Below, piece after piece: positions 42,563-53,492 of a DNA stretch of 64,000 nucleotides. This DNA comes from Gambelia wislizenii (lineage: Eukaryota; Chordata; Lepidosauria; Squamata; Crotaphytidae), in the NCBI GenBank assembly GCA_030847615.1, contig JAUMIR010000014.1, positions 15,910,501-15,974,500 on the forward strand, written 5' to 3'. A program made the position numbers and the translations under genes. Each line of letters begins with the position of its first letter. Within the stretch, counting starts at the first letter, position 1. A model generated the notes under the pieces. The model searched no databases, had not been told where the DNA came from, and saw only the letters and a program-made list of their open reading frames with translations.

Positions 42563-42925
42563 CGGTATAACATTTCACAGATGAAAACCAGGACATGTGC
42601 AGGCAAGCAACATAAGAACGTGGTCCAAGATGGGAAGATATTCACGAGGAAGAAGATACAAGCTGGTAGAGGCTGCAGCAGTTTGCTTTTGCCTGATGCT
42701 ACTGGGAAAGCCAAGATTCCCTCCCCTCTTCTCCTTTCCCCTTTGCTGATTTGAGTACAAACTATTTTGGAACTTTAAACTTAGTCTGTAGCAACTAAAG
42801 TAATACAAGGACAAAGGGGGAAATAGGAAGAGGAGAGAGAAACTGTGACATTTTGAAAGCAGATGAAAAAGTGGGATGACAGAGGATTAATTGGGACCGT
42901 TCCTGCCAAATTGGGACATGTGGTG
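42563..42925 (+). repeat. Family X repeat
   Basis: ATAACATTTCACAGATGAAAACC, GAGGCTGCAGCAGTTTGC, GTAGCAACTAAAGTAATAC, AAAAAGTGGGATGACAGAGG and CCAAATTGGGACATGTGG. Confidence 0.88.
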
Positions 42926-43620
42926 GGTATTCATTATAATCCATGAAAACTCATACTAAAATAAAATTCCTCTCTCCTCACCTCCGCTCTGGCCCTTCTT
43001 TTTATACTGAAACAGGTTAGCATGGCTCTGTCTTTAAAAATATACACAGAGCTTATCCATTTGAAGAAATGGATTGTAATCCATGGACGTTCATGCTAAA
43101 ATAAAATCTGTTCATTTAAAAACTGCCATTAAATTCCTCTCCCCCACCATCCTTTATTTTTATATTGAAACAAAATAGCATGTGCCTCTCTTTAAAAATA
43201 AGGAACGGCTATAGATACTCAGAATTAAAGATTTTAAAGTTCTCTGTGTTGTTAATTTAAATCCAATACTGAGAGTATTGTGTGACATTCACAAATTTGT
43301 GTACATTTTCTTACACTGCATGGTTTATTCTAGTTTTGCTAATCATGGAGGGGGATTGTCTCCACAGGTCCACCTTGAGCTTGGAAAAGTTACTTTTCTG
43401 GATTACAGTGCCCAGAATCCCCCAGCCAAGTTCTGGGCCAACTGAGGTCCCATCCTCCAGGTACTGAAAAACACTTTCACAGTTCTCACCCTGGTCTCTG
43501 AGGTCTTTCAATTGATATTAAAAATGAAAATGCCCTTTTGCTTTGTGCAATTTTAAAAAGGGATGTTTTTAAAATATTGGCTGTGATTCTATACTGCAGC
43601 CTATGTTGCGTAATCTTACC
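42926..43620. other. Internal duplication and a MITE half
   Basis: AATCCATG and CATGCTAAAATAAAAT recur around 42945-42965 and 43080-43100 (each with TTAAAAATA nearby), a diverged local duplication. The half MITE CTTTTCTGGATTACAGTGCC sits at 43395. Otherwise unassigned. Confidence 0.4.
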
Positions 43621-43622
43621 TA

Positions 43623-44161
43623 CTAGTTGGACCTGGTGTACCATATACTGTTAAAAAACTCCTCAAAGTTGCCCTATAGACTTCACGACAACCCTGTAAG
43701 GTAGGCCAGTGGATTTAAATTCCTCCTCCCCTTCTCAGCATTCCACACTCAGCACTCCCGGAATTGCTGAGGGTGACTCGCTCTGTTTCCCTGCTGCCGC
43801 TGCAGCCACCAGTTGACAGCCTAGGTTCCATCGCAGTGGCAGCAGCAGGACACCTGTTGACTGTCTGAGTCCCATCACAGCAGCAGTGGTTTCCTGCCAC
43901 CAGTTGACTGCCGGGGTCCCTTCGCAGCCCGTGACTGGTGAGTGGCTGGAGGGAGGGGACCTTGTGAGGCTGGGGGCGTAGATGCAGACTGAGTGGCAGG
44001 AGTGGATTGTGAGGTGGAGAGGGGATTTGCATGTGGGTGGTGATTGGTTGGGTGTGTTTTCTTAGCAGCCAATCAACACACTGGGAGAGGAAACATACGC
44101 AAGAGTTGGAAATACACCCAGGCCTATTGTACATACCCAAGCCTTTTATATATATAGGTGA
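43623..44161 (-). mobile_element. Non-autonomous Helitron, 539 bp
   Basis: Read on the minus strand it starts TCACCTATATATATAAAAGG after an A and ends GTATATGGTACACCAGG, TCCAA, CTAG before a T, the ends expected for a Helitron. The hairpin has lost pairs compared with the 38.7-kb copy. Confidence 0.85.
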
Positions 44162-44167
44162 TTAGTT

Positions 44168-46816
44168 ATGTACAACAGGCTCTATGGAATGCTCCTAGTT
44201 AACTGGAAAGACGTGGAGAACTTCACATGCACCAAGTGCAAGTTGGTAGCCCTCTTGGAGGAGAAAGTCCAGCAGCTGGAGACACGGGTAGCTACACTTC
44301 AACAGATTCGGGAGCAAGAGGTTTTCCTGGACAGAACAGAACGAACACTCTTGGACGGGGACCGCACAGAGGAACTGCCTGGGGAGGAGAGGGTCGCTCC
44401 AAAGACACAGGAGGTAGACAGCTGGAAGAATGTCACACACAGAAGAAGAAAATCCAGGGATACTTCGAGGAGCTTGCAGCTACAGAATCGATCCGAAGCC
44501 CTCTCTCTTATCAAAGACAATGAGGAAGAACAGCATGGACAGACTTCAGGGGCAGAGCACGGGACCTTGAGAGGACCACCGCAAGGAACAGCAGCTGCGA
44601 AGCCTCGGCGGAGGCGTGTGGTGGTGGTGGGAGACTCCTTGCTGCGAGGTACAGAAGCAGAGGTTAAGAACAATAAAAAGGGTTTTTTTGGGTATGTCCG
44701 CAGCAAAAGGAGGAAGAAGGAAATGGTAGGGCCACTACGTGGAGAAGATGGCAAAATGCTAACAGGGGACAGAGAAAAGGCAGAATTACTCAACACCTTC
44801 TTTGCCTCAGTGTTTTCAGGAAAGGTAAAGGGGGACCAACCTGAGGATAAAGGAACAGAAGACACAACAGGGGAAATCCAGCACAGAATAAGCAAAGAGG
44901 TAGTACAGGAATACCTTCTTAATCTAAATGAATTTAAATCTCCAGGACCAGATGAACTACATCCAAGACTATTAAAAGAGCTGGCAAATATAATCTCAGA
45001 GCCATTGGCAATAATCTTTGAGAACTCCTGGAGAACAGGAGAAGTCCCAGCAGACTGGAGGAGGGCAAACGTTGTCCCCATCTTCAAAAAGGGGAAAAAA
45101 GAGGATCCCAACAATTATTGTCCAGTTAGTCTGACATCAATACCAGGGAAGATTCTAGAACAGATCCTTAAACAGAGAGTCTGTGAACATTTAGAAGGCA
45201 ATGCCATCATCACAAAAAGTCAACATGGATTTCAGAGAAACAAGTCATGCCAGACTAATCTGATCTCTTTTTTTGATAAAATTACCAGCTTGGTAGATGA
45301 AGGGAATGCTGTGGATATCACATACCTTGATTTCAGTAAGGCCTTTGACAAGGTTCCCCAGGACATTCTTGCAAACAAGCTTGTAAAATGTGGGCTAGAC
45401 AAGTTAACTGTTCAATGGATTTGTAATTGGTTGACCCGCCGAACCCAAAGGGTGCTCAGCAGTGGCTCCTCTTCGTCTTGGAAAGATGTGACCAGTGGGG
45501 CCACAGGGTTCTGTCCTGGGCCCAGTGCTGTTCAACATCTTTATCAATGACTTGAATGAGGGAATTAGGGGCATACTTATCAAATTTGCAGATGACACCA
45601 AATTAGGAGGAGTAGCTAATACCGTAGAGGACAGGATCAAAATTCAGAATGACCTGGATAGACTGGAGAGCTGGGCCAAAGCTAACAAAATGAAATTCAA
45701 TACGGAGAAATGTAAAGTACTGCACTTAGGGCGGAAAAATGAAATGCATAGATATAGTATGGGAGAGACCTGGCTGAACAAAACTACGTGCAAAAGGGAT
45801 CTAGGAGTCCTAGTAGACCACAAGTTGAACATGAGTCAACAAGTTAACTGTTCAATGGATTTGTAATTGGTTGACCCGCCGAACCCAAAGGATGCTCAGC
45901 AGTGGCTCCTCTTCGTCTTGGAAAGATGTGACCAGTGGGGTGCCACAGGGTTCTGTCCTGGGCCCAGTGCTATTCAACATCTTTATGAGGGATGAGGGAA
46001 TTAGGGGCATACTTATCAAATTTGCAGATGACACCAAATCTAGCTAATACCCTAGAGGACAGGATCAAAATTCAGAATGACCTGGATAGACTGGAGAGGT
46101 GGGCCAAAGCTAACAAAATGAAATTCAACACGGAGAAATGTAAAGTACTGCATTTACGGCAGAAAAATGAAATGCATAGATATAGGATGGGAGAGACCTG
46201 GCTGAACGAGACTACGTGCAAAAGGGATCTAGGAGTCCTAGTAGACCACAAGTTGAACATGAGTCAACAATGTGATGCGGCAGCTAAAAAGGCCAATGCA
46301 ATTTTGGGCTGTATCAATAGAAGTATAGTGTCTAGATCAAGGGAAGTAATAGTGCCACTCTATTCTGTCTTGGTCAGACCTCACCTAGAATACTGTGTCC
46401 AGTTCTGGCCACCACAATTCAAAAAGGATATTGACAACTTGGAGCGTGTCCAGAGGAGGGCGACTAAACTGGTGAAAGGTCTGGAAACCATGCCTTGTGA
46501 GGAGAGACTTAGGGAGCTGGGTAGGTTTAGCCTGGAAAAAAGATGGTTAAGAGGCAATATGATAGCCCTGTTTAAGTATATGAAGGGGTGTCACGTTAAG
46601 GATGGAACAGACTTGTTTTCTGCTGCTCCAGAGACTAGAACATGGAGCAATGGATGCAAGCTCCAGGAACAGAGATTCCACCTCAACATGAGGAGGAACT
46701 TTCTAACAGTAAGAGCTGTTCGGCAGTGGAACATACTCCCTCGGAGTGTGGTGGGGTCTCCTTCCTTGGAGGTCTTTAAACAGAGGCTGGATGGCCATCT
46801 GTCGGGGATGCTTTGA
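44168..46816 (+). pseudogene. CR1 ORF1-RT fusion with tandem duplication
   Basis: The first frame, 44168-45550 (460 codons), starts with ORF1 features: a CTKC zinc-binding pair (residues 21-24), a coiled-coil (28-55) and the VVVVGDSLLRGTEA esterase-like motif (151-164). It then runs without a break into ORF2 reverse transcriptase (NKKGFFGYVRSKR at 169, SPGPDELHPRLL at 258, motif A YLDFSKAFDKV at 386). The rest of ORF1 and the whole endonuclease are missing. A two-base loss near 45500 shifts the frame; 45495-45866 carries [17 protein letters not shown] and the catalytic KFADDTKLGG. A 440-bp tandem duplication follows, and the frame at 45992-46816 completes the C-terminus. It cannot be active. 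Confidence 0.92.
45401..46269 (+). repeat. 440-bp tandem duplication inside CR1
   Basis: AAGTTAACTGTTCAATGGATT begins both units, at 45401 and 45841. Both end at AACATGAGTCAACA. The second unit lacks the CAATGACTTGAATG piece and part of GGAGGAGTAGC, so the two have since diverged. Confidence 0.95.
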
Positions 46817-46905
46817 TCGTGATTTCCTGCGTGGCAGGGGGTTGGACTGGATGGCCCTCATGGTTTCTTCCAACTCTGCAATTCTATGATGCTATGATTC
46901 TATAA

Positions 46906-47650
46906 GAATGTCCCTGTGCACATTTTGCACTACTGATGTGCACCAGCAGTCCCTAATCAGTGTTCCAGTGCACCGTGGGCTCTATTGATGACATCAGCTC
47001 TCCCGATTCATCACATCATCAGGAGCAGCTGATGTCCATTGGTGCCCATTGCACATTGGTCCCCATGCGCATCAGTCCTGTTGTGCAGTGATCACTTTGC
47101 TGGCTCCCTTACATAGTAATGTCATGGCAGCCCCTTGCTGAATTGCAACACAGCTCAATTCTATTTCTTGCAGATAGATGCAAGTCTGTTTACACAGATT
47201 TAAATCACATACTGAATTCCAGCATTCCTAAAAAATGTCCACACTGCCTTTGGGTTTTGCTATTTTCAGCAGCCTCCCCCAGCACTGTGGAGTTATTGTT
47301 GCTGCTGTGGTCGTTTTGGATGATCATTTAATTACTGTAGCGCCAACACATTTTTTAGCTTATCTTAAAGAAAAAAATGATATCCAAGTAATCATGCAGT
47401 CCCTCCAAAAAGCTCTTCAATGCAAATAAAACATTTACTTTACAGCATTGATTTTATATGGCCAGAAGCCTCCCTTCTACTCTCACTCACACAGTTATGT
47501 CACACCTATTAATATGCACAGAACATAATGGGCTGCATGCAAACGAAAAATAGTGCTCCTCATGCAATGCAGAATGCAATTTTGAAAGCATTACAGAGCA
47601 TCAGAACAGTGCACTGAAGGTAACACTAACAGCGTGAAAACTCTTCCGCG
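46906..47650. other. No gene seen
   Basis: Contains local echoes (CATTGGTGCCCATTGCACATT, then GGTCCCCATGCGCATCAG) near 47035. No exon signature. Confidence 0.4.
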
Positions 47651-47654
47651 CGTA

Positions 47655-48275
47655 GGGTTACCAGTTCAGAATCACCCCAGGTCCCGAGGTTCCTGTGCCA
47701 AAAGCTGAGAATGTAAGGACAGTCCCGGTGATGTCATTAAGTGTTATAGGTTGAGCACCGTGCACAGTCGCTCACAGCTTGTCATTCAAACGCACGCTAA
47801 ATACAAGATATTATTCCGTTTGGAAATTAAGAGAGAAATCTTTGCTAAAGGGGTTGTTCCCAGGAGAAGGTGAAATGAGGAGATTATTCCTTTTCTTTTA
47901 CTTGGGGAGGCAGGATAAGGAACCTTTAATCTAGCTTATTTGCTTTGAGCTGGAAGGTGAAATCAAAGCAGAGTGGAGGGTGAGCCCTGGCATCATAACA
48001 ACTGAGAGGGAAGGAGGAAGGTAACTAAATAAATCCACAGACAACCCATCCCCTGAGGAGTCTTTACAAGTTGCACCAACAAATCAATGAAACCTTGCAA
48101 CTTGTAGCAAGCCGCTGCTCTACTAGCAGAACTGATTTATACACAGCTTTTTCCCCTTGCATGGAGCTGAGCCCTCTAAAACTGAAGAATCTGCACCCTT
48201 GTTTCCTTCCTGGAGATGAGGCTTGAAAACTGGAGACTCAGGGCCAAGTTCTGAGATCTTGCAAGCCTATTCGCA
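47655..48275 (+). repeat. Unclassified interspersed repeat, family Y
   Basis: TAGGGTTACCAGTTCAG, GTGATGTCATTAAGTGTTATAGG, TTGTCATTCAAACG and GGAAATTAAGAGAGAAATC are shared, inverted, with 61965-62990. It ends near AACTGGAGACTCAGGG. No coding sequence. Confidence 0.8.
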
Positions 48276-48339
48276 CTGGACTTTTTCTGGAGACCTGGGC
48301 CCAGCGAGCTCTGGGTAGAGCTCAGCTCTGGGTAGAGCT

Positions 48340-48546
48340 CTGAGCTCAGCCTTCCATCCTTTCGTAGGTTGGTAAAATGAGTACCCAGCTTGTGGGGGCA
48401 ATTAGCTAACACACATTGGAAGCTGCTTATTGCAGTGTAGATGTATAAATAGCTATTGCTTAAAAAACAATTTGTAAGCCGCTCTGATAGCCTTGTGGCT
48501 GAAGAGCGGGGTATAAATACCTAAATAAATAAAATAAAATAAAAAA
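48340..48546 (+). mobile_element. tRNA-derived SINE with L2-like tail, 3' part
   Basis: CTCAGCCTTCCATCCTTTCG to GAAGAGCGGGGTATAAATACC and A-rich tail. The pol III head is missing. Confidence 0.88.
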
Positions 48547-48722
48547 AGATCATTTGAACTTCACCTGAAATTGAATGAAGTTGGATGGGGGGAGGCAAAA
48601 TCCCCCCCCCAATAAGAACTCTGTCCCCATAATTACATTTCCTTGAGTCCCCAAATTTCTGGAATTGGAAAAAGTGAGACAGCAAAAGTAGTTCATACCT
48701 AGAACTTTTGCATTTGCTTGTA

Positions 48723-48950
48723 CAGTTGTCCCTTCATATTTGCTTGGGTTTGGTTCCAGGACCATCCACGGATACCAAAATCCATGAATACCCAAGTCCC
48801 ACTATATGCAATGGCATAGCAAAATGGTGTCCCTGATATAAGATGGAAAAATCAAGTTTGCTTTTTGGATTATTATTTTTAAAGAATATTTTGAAGCTGT
48901 GACTACTTAAATCCGTGGATACCAAATCCGTGGATACGGAGGAACAACTG
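48723..48950. mobile_element. Tigger-like MITE, type A
   Basis: Ends CAGTTGTCCCTTCATATTTGC and GATACGGAGGAACAACTG, with TA on both sides. Confidence 0.93.
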
Positions 48951-49171
48951 TACTCTCATTCCCTTGCTCCCTTTGCCTCTCTCTTTTCTTTGGATGCTAG
49001 AACTGTACTTCCAAATGCACAGCTGAAGTTTTAAATTATACAGTGGGATCCTTGGTATCTGCTGGGCTTTGGTTCTAAGACCCCTCCTGTGGATACCAAT
49101 ATCCATGGATGCTCAAGTCCCATTACATGCAATGGCATAGTAAAATGGCATCCCTTATATAAAATAGCGAA

Positions 49172-49926
49172 ATTAAGATGTTGTCTAGACAGTGAAAATA
49201 CTCCTCATAAAATTTGCAGAGAATATGATCTGTCCCCAACATGCTCCAAACAAGATTTGTGGTATTCGGAAGAAGGAGGCCCCCAAAACTCTTCAAACCA
49301 TGCAGTAAAAGGAATCATGGTTTTCCCCAACATTTTCTGGCAAATGCAAATAGATGCGCTTTTTCAGATGTGTGAACATCCAAATTCACATCACTGTGCA
49401 TTTTTGCACAAAAAAGACGGTTAAGAGGCGATATGATAGCCCTGTTTAAGTATTTGAAGGGGTGTCATGCTGAGGATGGAGCAAGCTTGTTTTCTGCTGC
49501 TGCAGAGATTGGAACACGGAGCAATGGATGCAATGGATGCAAGCTCCTGGAACAGAGATTCCACCTCAACATGAGGAGGAACTTTTTGACCGTAAGAGCT
49601 GTTCGACAGTGGAACACACTCCCTCGGAGCGTGGTGGGGTCTCCTTCCTTGGAGGTCTTCAAACAGAGGCTGGATGGCCATCTGTCGAGGATGCTTTGAT
49701 CAAGATTTCCTGCGTGGCAGGGGGTTGGACTGGATGGCCCTCGTGGTCTCTTCCAACTCTGCAATTCTATGACTCTATGATTCTATGAGCGCATGCCGCC
49801 TCTCAATTCCAATGAATGAGAATGGATGCAAATAGGTGCAGAAACGTGGAGACCAACCAACTTTGCTGCAAATGAGCAAAAATGTGCACCCCCTCACAGT
49901 AAACCATAATGTCCAGACAAGCCCCT
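49172..49926. mobile_element. MITE with GTCTAGACA-type ends, middle layer of the nest
   Basis: TGTTGTCTAGACAGTGAAAAT and AACCATAATGTCCAGACAAGCCCC are imperfect inverted ends. Inner GCAAATGCAAATAGATGCGC and GGATGCAAATAGGTGCAG match the copy at 32612-35338. CR1 interrupts it at 49416-49790. Confidence 0.8.
49416..49790 (+). mobile_element. CR1 3' part, innermost layer of the nest
   Basis: AAAAGACGGTTAAGAGGCG start; coding [19 protein letters not shown] to [17 protein letters not shown] with a small CAATGGATG duplication at 49522-49539; ends GACTCTATGATTCTATG. Confidence 0.93.
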
Positions 49927-50191
49927 AGGTTTGCTTTTTAGATTTTTTTGGGGGGGGGGATTTTCAAGCAGTGCATGCTAGAATCTGTGGAGTGGAATCT
50001 GTTGATACGAAAGGGTGTCTGTATCCCCAAAAGAATTTGGGGAAAATTTCCTTGGGGGTAGAATTATTTTTGGGGGGAGCAGCACCCTCATTTTGCCACT
50101 CCCCTCCTGTGGATACAACTCTGGGTCATATCAGAGATCCATGTTACTCATCTCTCTCTCCCTTTCTGCCATAGTGTCACCCATGTTGTAA

Positions 50192-50524
50192 TGTCAGGAC
50201 CAGATCGTAAATGGACCTTTTCATGTCATTAATCTGGTTGATTGATGTTGATGGGTACTGTGTTTCTTTTGATGTTCTGTGTCCCTTTGATCTGGTAAAG
50301 CAAGTGCTGGGGAAGATACTGCAGATACAATGCTGACCAATAGATGAGTTGCCTGCCAGACTTTGGCTGATTGTAAATACTTTATATTATCCTGCTCTTC
50401 CTTTGTGCTTCACTGGAAGCTACAATGTTGTACTGTTAACTCTTTAGCTTTCAGTTAGTAATAAAATTTACCATTGAACTCTGAGGTTTCTGGCTACTGA
50501 GCCTCCAGAAGTGAGTACATGATA
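50192..50524 (+). mobile_element. Solo LTR, 333 bp, TSD TGTAA
   Basis: Starts TGTCAGGACC and ends ACATGATA (expected TGACA with C changed to T). TGTAA is at 50187-50191 and 50525-50529. A TATA-like ACTTTATATTATCC (50380) and AATAAA (50460) lie in the right order for a plus-strand LTR. Confidence 0.72.
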
Positions 50525-50607
50525 TGTAACCCACAAAAAAGGATTTCATATTTATTTGTATCTGGAAACTAAATTGTTGCCACTTTCGATTCAGGAGATC
50601 AAGGCTT

Positions 50608-50638
50608 TTTGCTTTGCTTTGCTTTGCTTTGCTTTCTT
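50608..50638. repeat. (TTTGC)n microsatellite
   Basis: Five GCTTT units and a decayed edge. Confidence 0.9.
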
Positions 50639-50825
50639 TTCCAGCATGGCGTTTATTTATAAACCTCATTAATTCCTTTCCTCCCTGTCCTCGGCCACTC
50701 AAGGTGACATCCATAATCATTAAGATAATATGAGCAATAAGAGCAAGAGATGAAAACACAGGCAGTAAACAGGGAGAGAGATATTAGGTAGCCACGCTCT
50801 CCTCGAGAGCAGCTTCTCTTCTTAC

Positions 50826-51005
50826 CAGCTGAGACACTTGGACTCGGACATCTCTTGTTTCCAGCGGGCACTCACTAGACACCGGAATCTTGCCCTCCAA
50901 AACAGACTGGTTTTCCTTGTATTTACTGGCTCGGGCGGGGAGTGACAAAAAATCTTTCCCACTGATCTTGAGGTCTCCCACATGGTGGTTCTCTCCATTC
51001 TGGTC
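50826..51005 (-). CDS. Candidate internal exon of an unidentified gene
   Basis: On the minus strand an acceptor (TTATGGTTCTTTGCAG) precedes 180 bases that end in CAGCTG before the donor GTAAGAAG. The length is exactly 60 codons, phase 0 at both ends, and one frame is open throughout. It starts DQNGENHHVGDLKISGKDFL and ends PLETRDVRVQVSQL, a polar protein with no domain I recognise. No transposon motif overlaps it. The exon at 55325-55395 upstream ends in phase 0 and would join directly. I cannot name the gene and saw no convincing next exon below 50.8 kb. Confidence 0.62.
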
Positions 51006-51182
51006 CTGCAAAGAACCATAAAGTATAACTGTAGCAAAAGTGACCCTTGAGTCAGGTTGCCATGTGAAAAAAAAGGTCCTGCATCCTATACCTTTAATGG
51101 CCCTGTGAAAGAGGAAATGTTTGTAGATATGCCAGCTGAAATTTACTCTTCTACACAACTATTAAAGGTACAGGAACCCTGT

Positions 51183-51287
51183 TTTAAACAGAGGCCAGGT
51201 GTGCTTTGATTGTGTGTTCCTGCATGGCAGGGAGTTGGACTGGATGGCCCTTGTGGTCTCTTTCAACTCTATGATTTTATGATTCTC
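51183..51287 (+). mobile_element. CR1 3' end
   Basis: TTTTAAACAGAGGCCAGGTG to CTATGATTTTATGATTC, with part of the UTR missing. Confidence 0.85.
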
Positions 51288-51347
51288 CTGGCAACCCTAC
51301 ACCTGAGGAACATGGAAATAAGAGACAATGCCCTCCCTTGGCTCCAA

Positions 51348-51832
51348 GATCTTCAAGAGAGACTGGAAGCCATTACGCCCTATGAGGAGCGGCTTAGGGA
51401 GATGGGTATGTTTAGCATGGAGAAGAGAATGTTAAGAGATGGCAAGAGATAGCCATGTTCAAATATTTGAAGAGATGTCATGCTGAGGATGGGGCAAGCT
51501 TGTTTTCTGCTGCTCCAGAGACTAGGACACGGAGTAATGGGTTCAAACTACAGGAAAGGGGATTCCACCTAAACATTAGGAAGAACTTCCTGATGGTAAG
51601 AGCTGTTTGGAAGTGGAATACACTGACAGTAAGAGCTGTTCTGAAGTAGAATATGCTACTGCCTGGGAGTGTGGTGGAGTCTCCTTCTTTGGAGGTTTTT
51701 AAACAGAGGCTGGGTGGTCCTATGCTGGGAGTGCTTTGATTGTGTCTTCCTGCATGGCAGAATGGGGTTGGACTAGGTGGTCCTTGTGGTCTCTTCCATC
51801 TCTATGATTCTATTCTATGATTTCTCTCTGTC
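51348..51832 (+). mobile_element. CR1 3' part, with small internal duplication
   Basis: YEERLREMGMFSMEKRML, FKLQERGFHLNIRKNFLMV. TAAGAGCTGTT.(T)GAAGT is present twice (51597 and 51630), a 33-bp slip. Ends CTCTATGATTCTATTCTATG. Confidence 0.9.
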
Positions 51833-51837
51833 TCACC

Positions 51838-51932
51838 ACCTTCAGGGGCACACATGAGGAAGGGTCTTCTCATTGCCTGCTCCCAGGCTCTGGAATGCCC
51901 CCCTAAGGGATGCTAGGTTGGCTCCCTCATTC
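51838..51932 (+). mobile_element. L2-type LINE 3' scrap
   Basis: Encodes SLPAPRLWNAPLRDARLAPSF, the L2-type C-terminal motif; it is cut by family X. Confidence 0.7.
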
Positions 51933-51934
51933 TC

Positions 51935-52292
51935 ATACCCTGCAACTGTCCCAACTGGGCAGGGACTGTTCCATTTTATCCTATGTTGTCCCACTTTCCA
52001 GCTGCTTTTAAAATGTCCCAGTTTCTCCCTCCTCCTCTCACTTTTCCCCATGTTCAGCTTTAATTCAGTGGCGGCAAACTGAGTTCAAACTGCAAACGTA
52101 GTTTGCTATCAACTAACTTAGCCATGGGGAGTGGAGAGGAAGGGTGGAATCTTGCCCTTCCCAGTCAGCTAAGGCAACAGCAAATGGCGGCAGCATCTCT
52201 TAGTCTGTGTGTTCTTCCTCATCAATAACTTTCTCCATTTATACCACACTCTGATGTTGCTTGGCTGTGTGTGCCTTGGTTTTCATATGGGT
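51935..52292 (-). repeat. Family X repeat
   Basis: Inverted CCAGCTGCTTTTAAAATGTCC, AACTGCAAACGTAGTTTGC, GGTGGAATCTTGCCCTTCC and CACACTCTGATGTTGCTTGG. Confidence 0.85.
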
Positions 52293-52294
52293 AA

Positions 52295-52976
52295 TCATAG
52301 AATCATAGAATTGTAGAGTTGGAAGAGACCCCGAGGGCCATCCAGTCCAACCCCCTGCCACGCAGGAAGTCACGATCAAAGCATCCCCGACAGATGGCCA
52401 TCCAGCCTCTGTTTAAAGACCTCCAAGGAAGGAGACCTCACCATGCTCCGAGGGAGTGTGTTCCACTGCCCAACAGCTCTTACTGTCAAAAAGTTCCTCC
52501 TCATGTTGAGGTGGAATCTCTGTTCCTGGAGCTTGCCTCCATTGCTCCGTGTTCCAGTCTCTGGAGCAGCAGAAAACAAGCTTGCTCCATCCTCAGTGTG
52601 ACACCCCTTCAAATACTTAAACAGGGCTATCATATCACCTCTTAACCGTCTTTTTTCCAGGCTAAACATACACAGCTCCCTAAGTCTCTCCTCATAAGGC
52701 ATCGTTTCCAGACCTTTCACCATTTTAGTTGCCCTTCTCTGGACATGCTCTAATTTGTCAATATCTTTTTTGAATTGTGGTGCCCAGAACTGGACACAGT
52801 ATACTAGGTAAGGCCTGACCAAGGCAGAATAGAGTGGCACTATGACTTCCCTTGATCTAGACACTATACTTCTATTGATACAGCCCAAAATTGCATTGGC
52901 CTTTTTAGCTGCCGCATCACACTGTTGATTCATGTTCAACTTGTGGTCTACTAGGACTCCTAGTATACTAGTATGT
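52295..52976 (-). mobile_element. CR1 LINE, well preserved 3' part
   Basis: 3' end ATCATAGAATCATAGAATTG. An open inverted frame of 187 codons from [19 protein letters not shown] to [17 protein letters not shown] without a stop. RT catalytic residues are absent because of 5' truncation. Confidence 0.95.
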
Positions 52977-53204
52977 TGGAGGGTATTCTGTTCCTAAGTT
53001 TTTTGTTGGTGAGCTGTTCATTCAGCTGGGTTTTTGGCAACAGCCTGCCTGCCTGCTGAGGCTTTTAATGGCATGGTGATGTTGCTGCAATTTTTTTATA
53101 TTGCAGGAGTTTAAAAACTGTTTTTAATTCAGCTGTTAAACGATTTCTTTAGTTGTATTTTATCTTTAAATGTAATTGTAATCTATTGGTCTATAATGCT
53201 ATTA

Positions 53205-53457
53205 CAGTAAGACCCCCGTATCCACTGATTCATTATCCACTGATTCAATTATCCATGGGACACAAAACAGCACATCTACCATAGAGTCTTCTTAGAAAAT
53301 GTGTCCTCTCTAGCCATTTTCTAGGTCCTCCAAGGCAACTCTATGGTATTTTAAACTGGATATCCCATTATTTTCAATGGCATTCGCTATTATTCATGGT
53401 TTTCAGTATCAACGGGGCCCCCAGTAACAATCACCAGCAGATATGGGGGTCCTACTG
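53205..53457. mobile_element. Tigger-like MITE, type B
   Basis: Ends CAGTAAGACCCCCGTATCC and GATATGGGGGTCCTACTG, TA on both sides; inner CCTCTCTAGCCATTTTCTAGG. Confidence 0.92.
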
Positions 53458-53492
53458 TATTAGTCCTGCACAGAGTAGGCCTCAGAGTCAGG

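Larger units (their letters stand above)
44163..46905 (+). mobile_element. CR1 LINE, longest copy (2.7 kb)
   Basis: It begins next to the Helitron end at 44161 and ends with GCAATTCTATGATGCTATGATTC at 46904. The coding content is described in the pseudogene entry for the same interval. Confidence 0.92.
49041..50021. mobile_element. Tigger-like MITE, type A, outer layer of a triple nest
   Basis: Left end CAGTGGGATCCTTGGTATC to CCCTTATATAAAATAGCG; right part GTTTGCTTTTTAGATTTT to ACGAAAGGGTGTCTG. TA on both sides. The interval 49172-49926 belongs to an inserted MITE. Confidence 0.88.

Noticed and set aside
52376..52939. 187-codon intact frame as a host gene
   Set aside because: It is the C-terminal part of CR1 ORF2 and ends in the CR1 3' tail.
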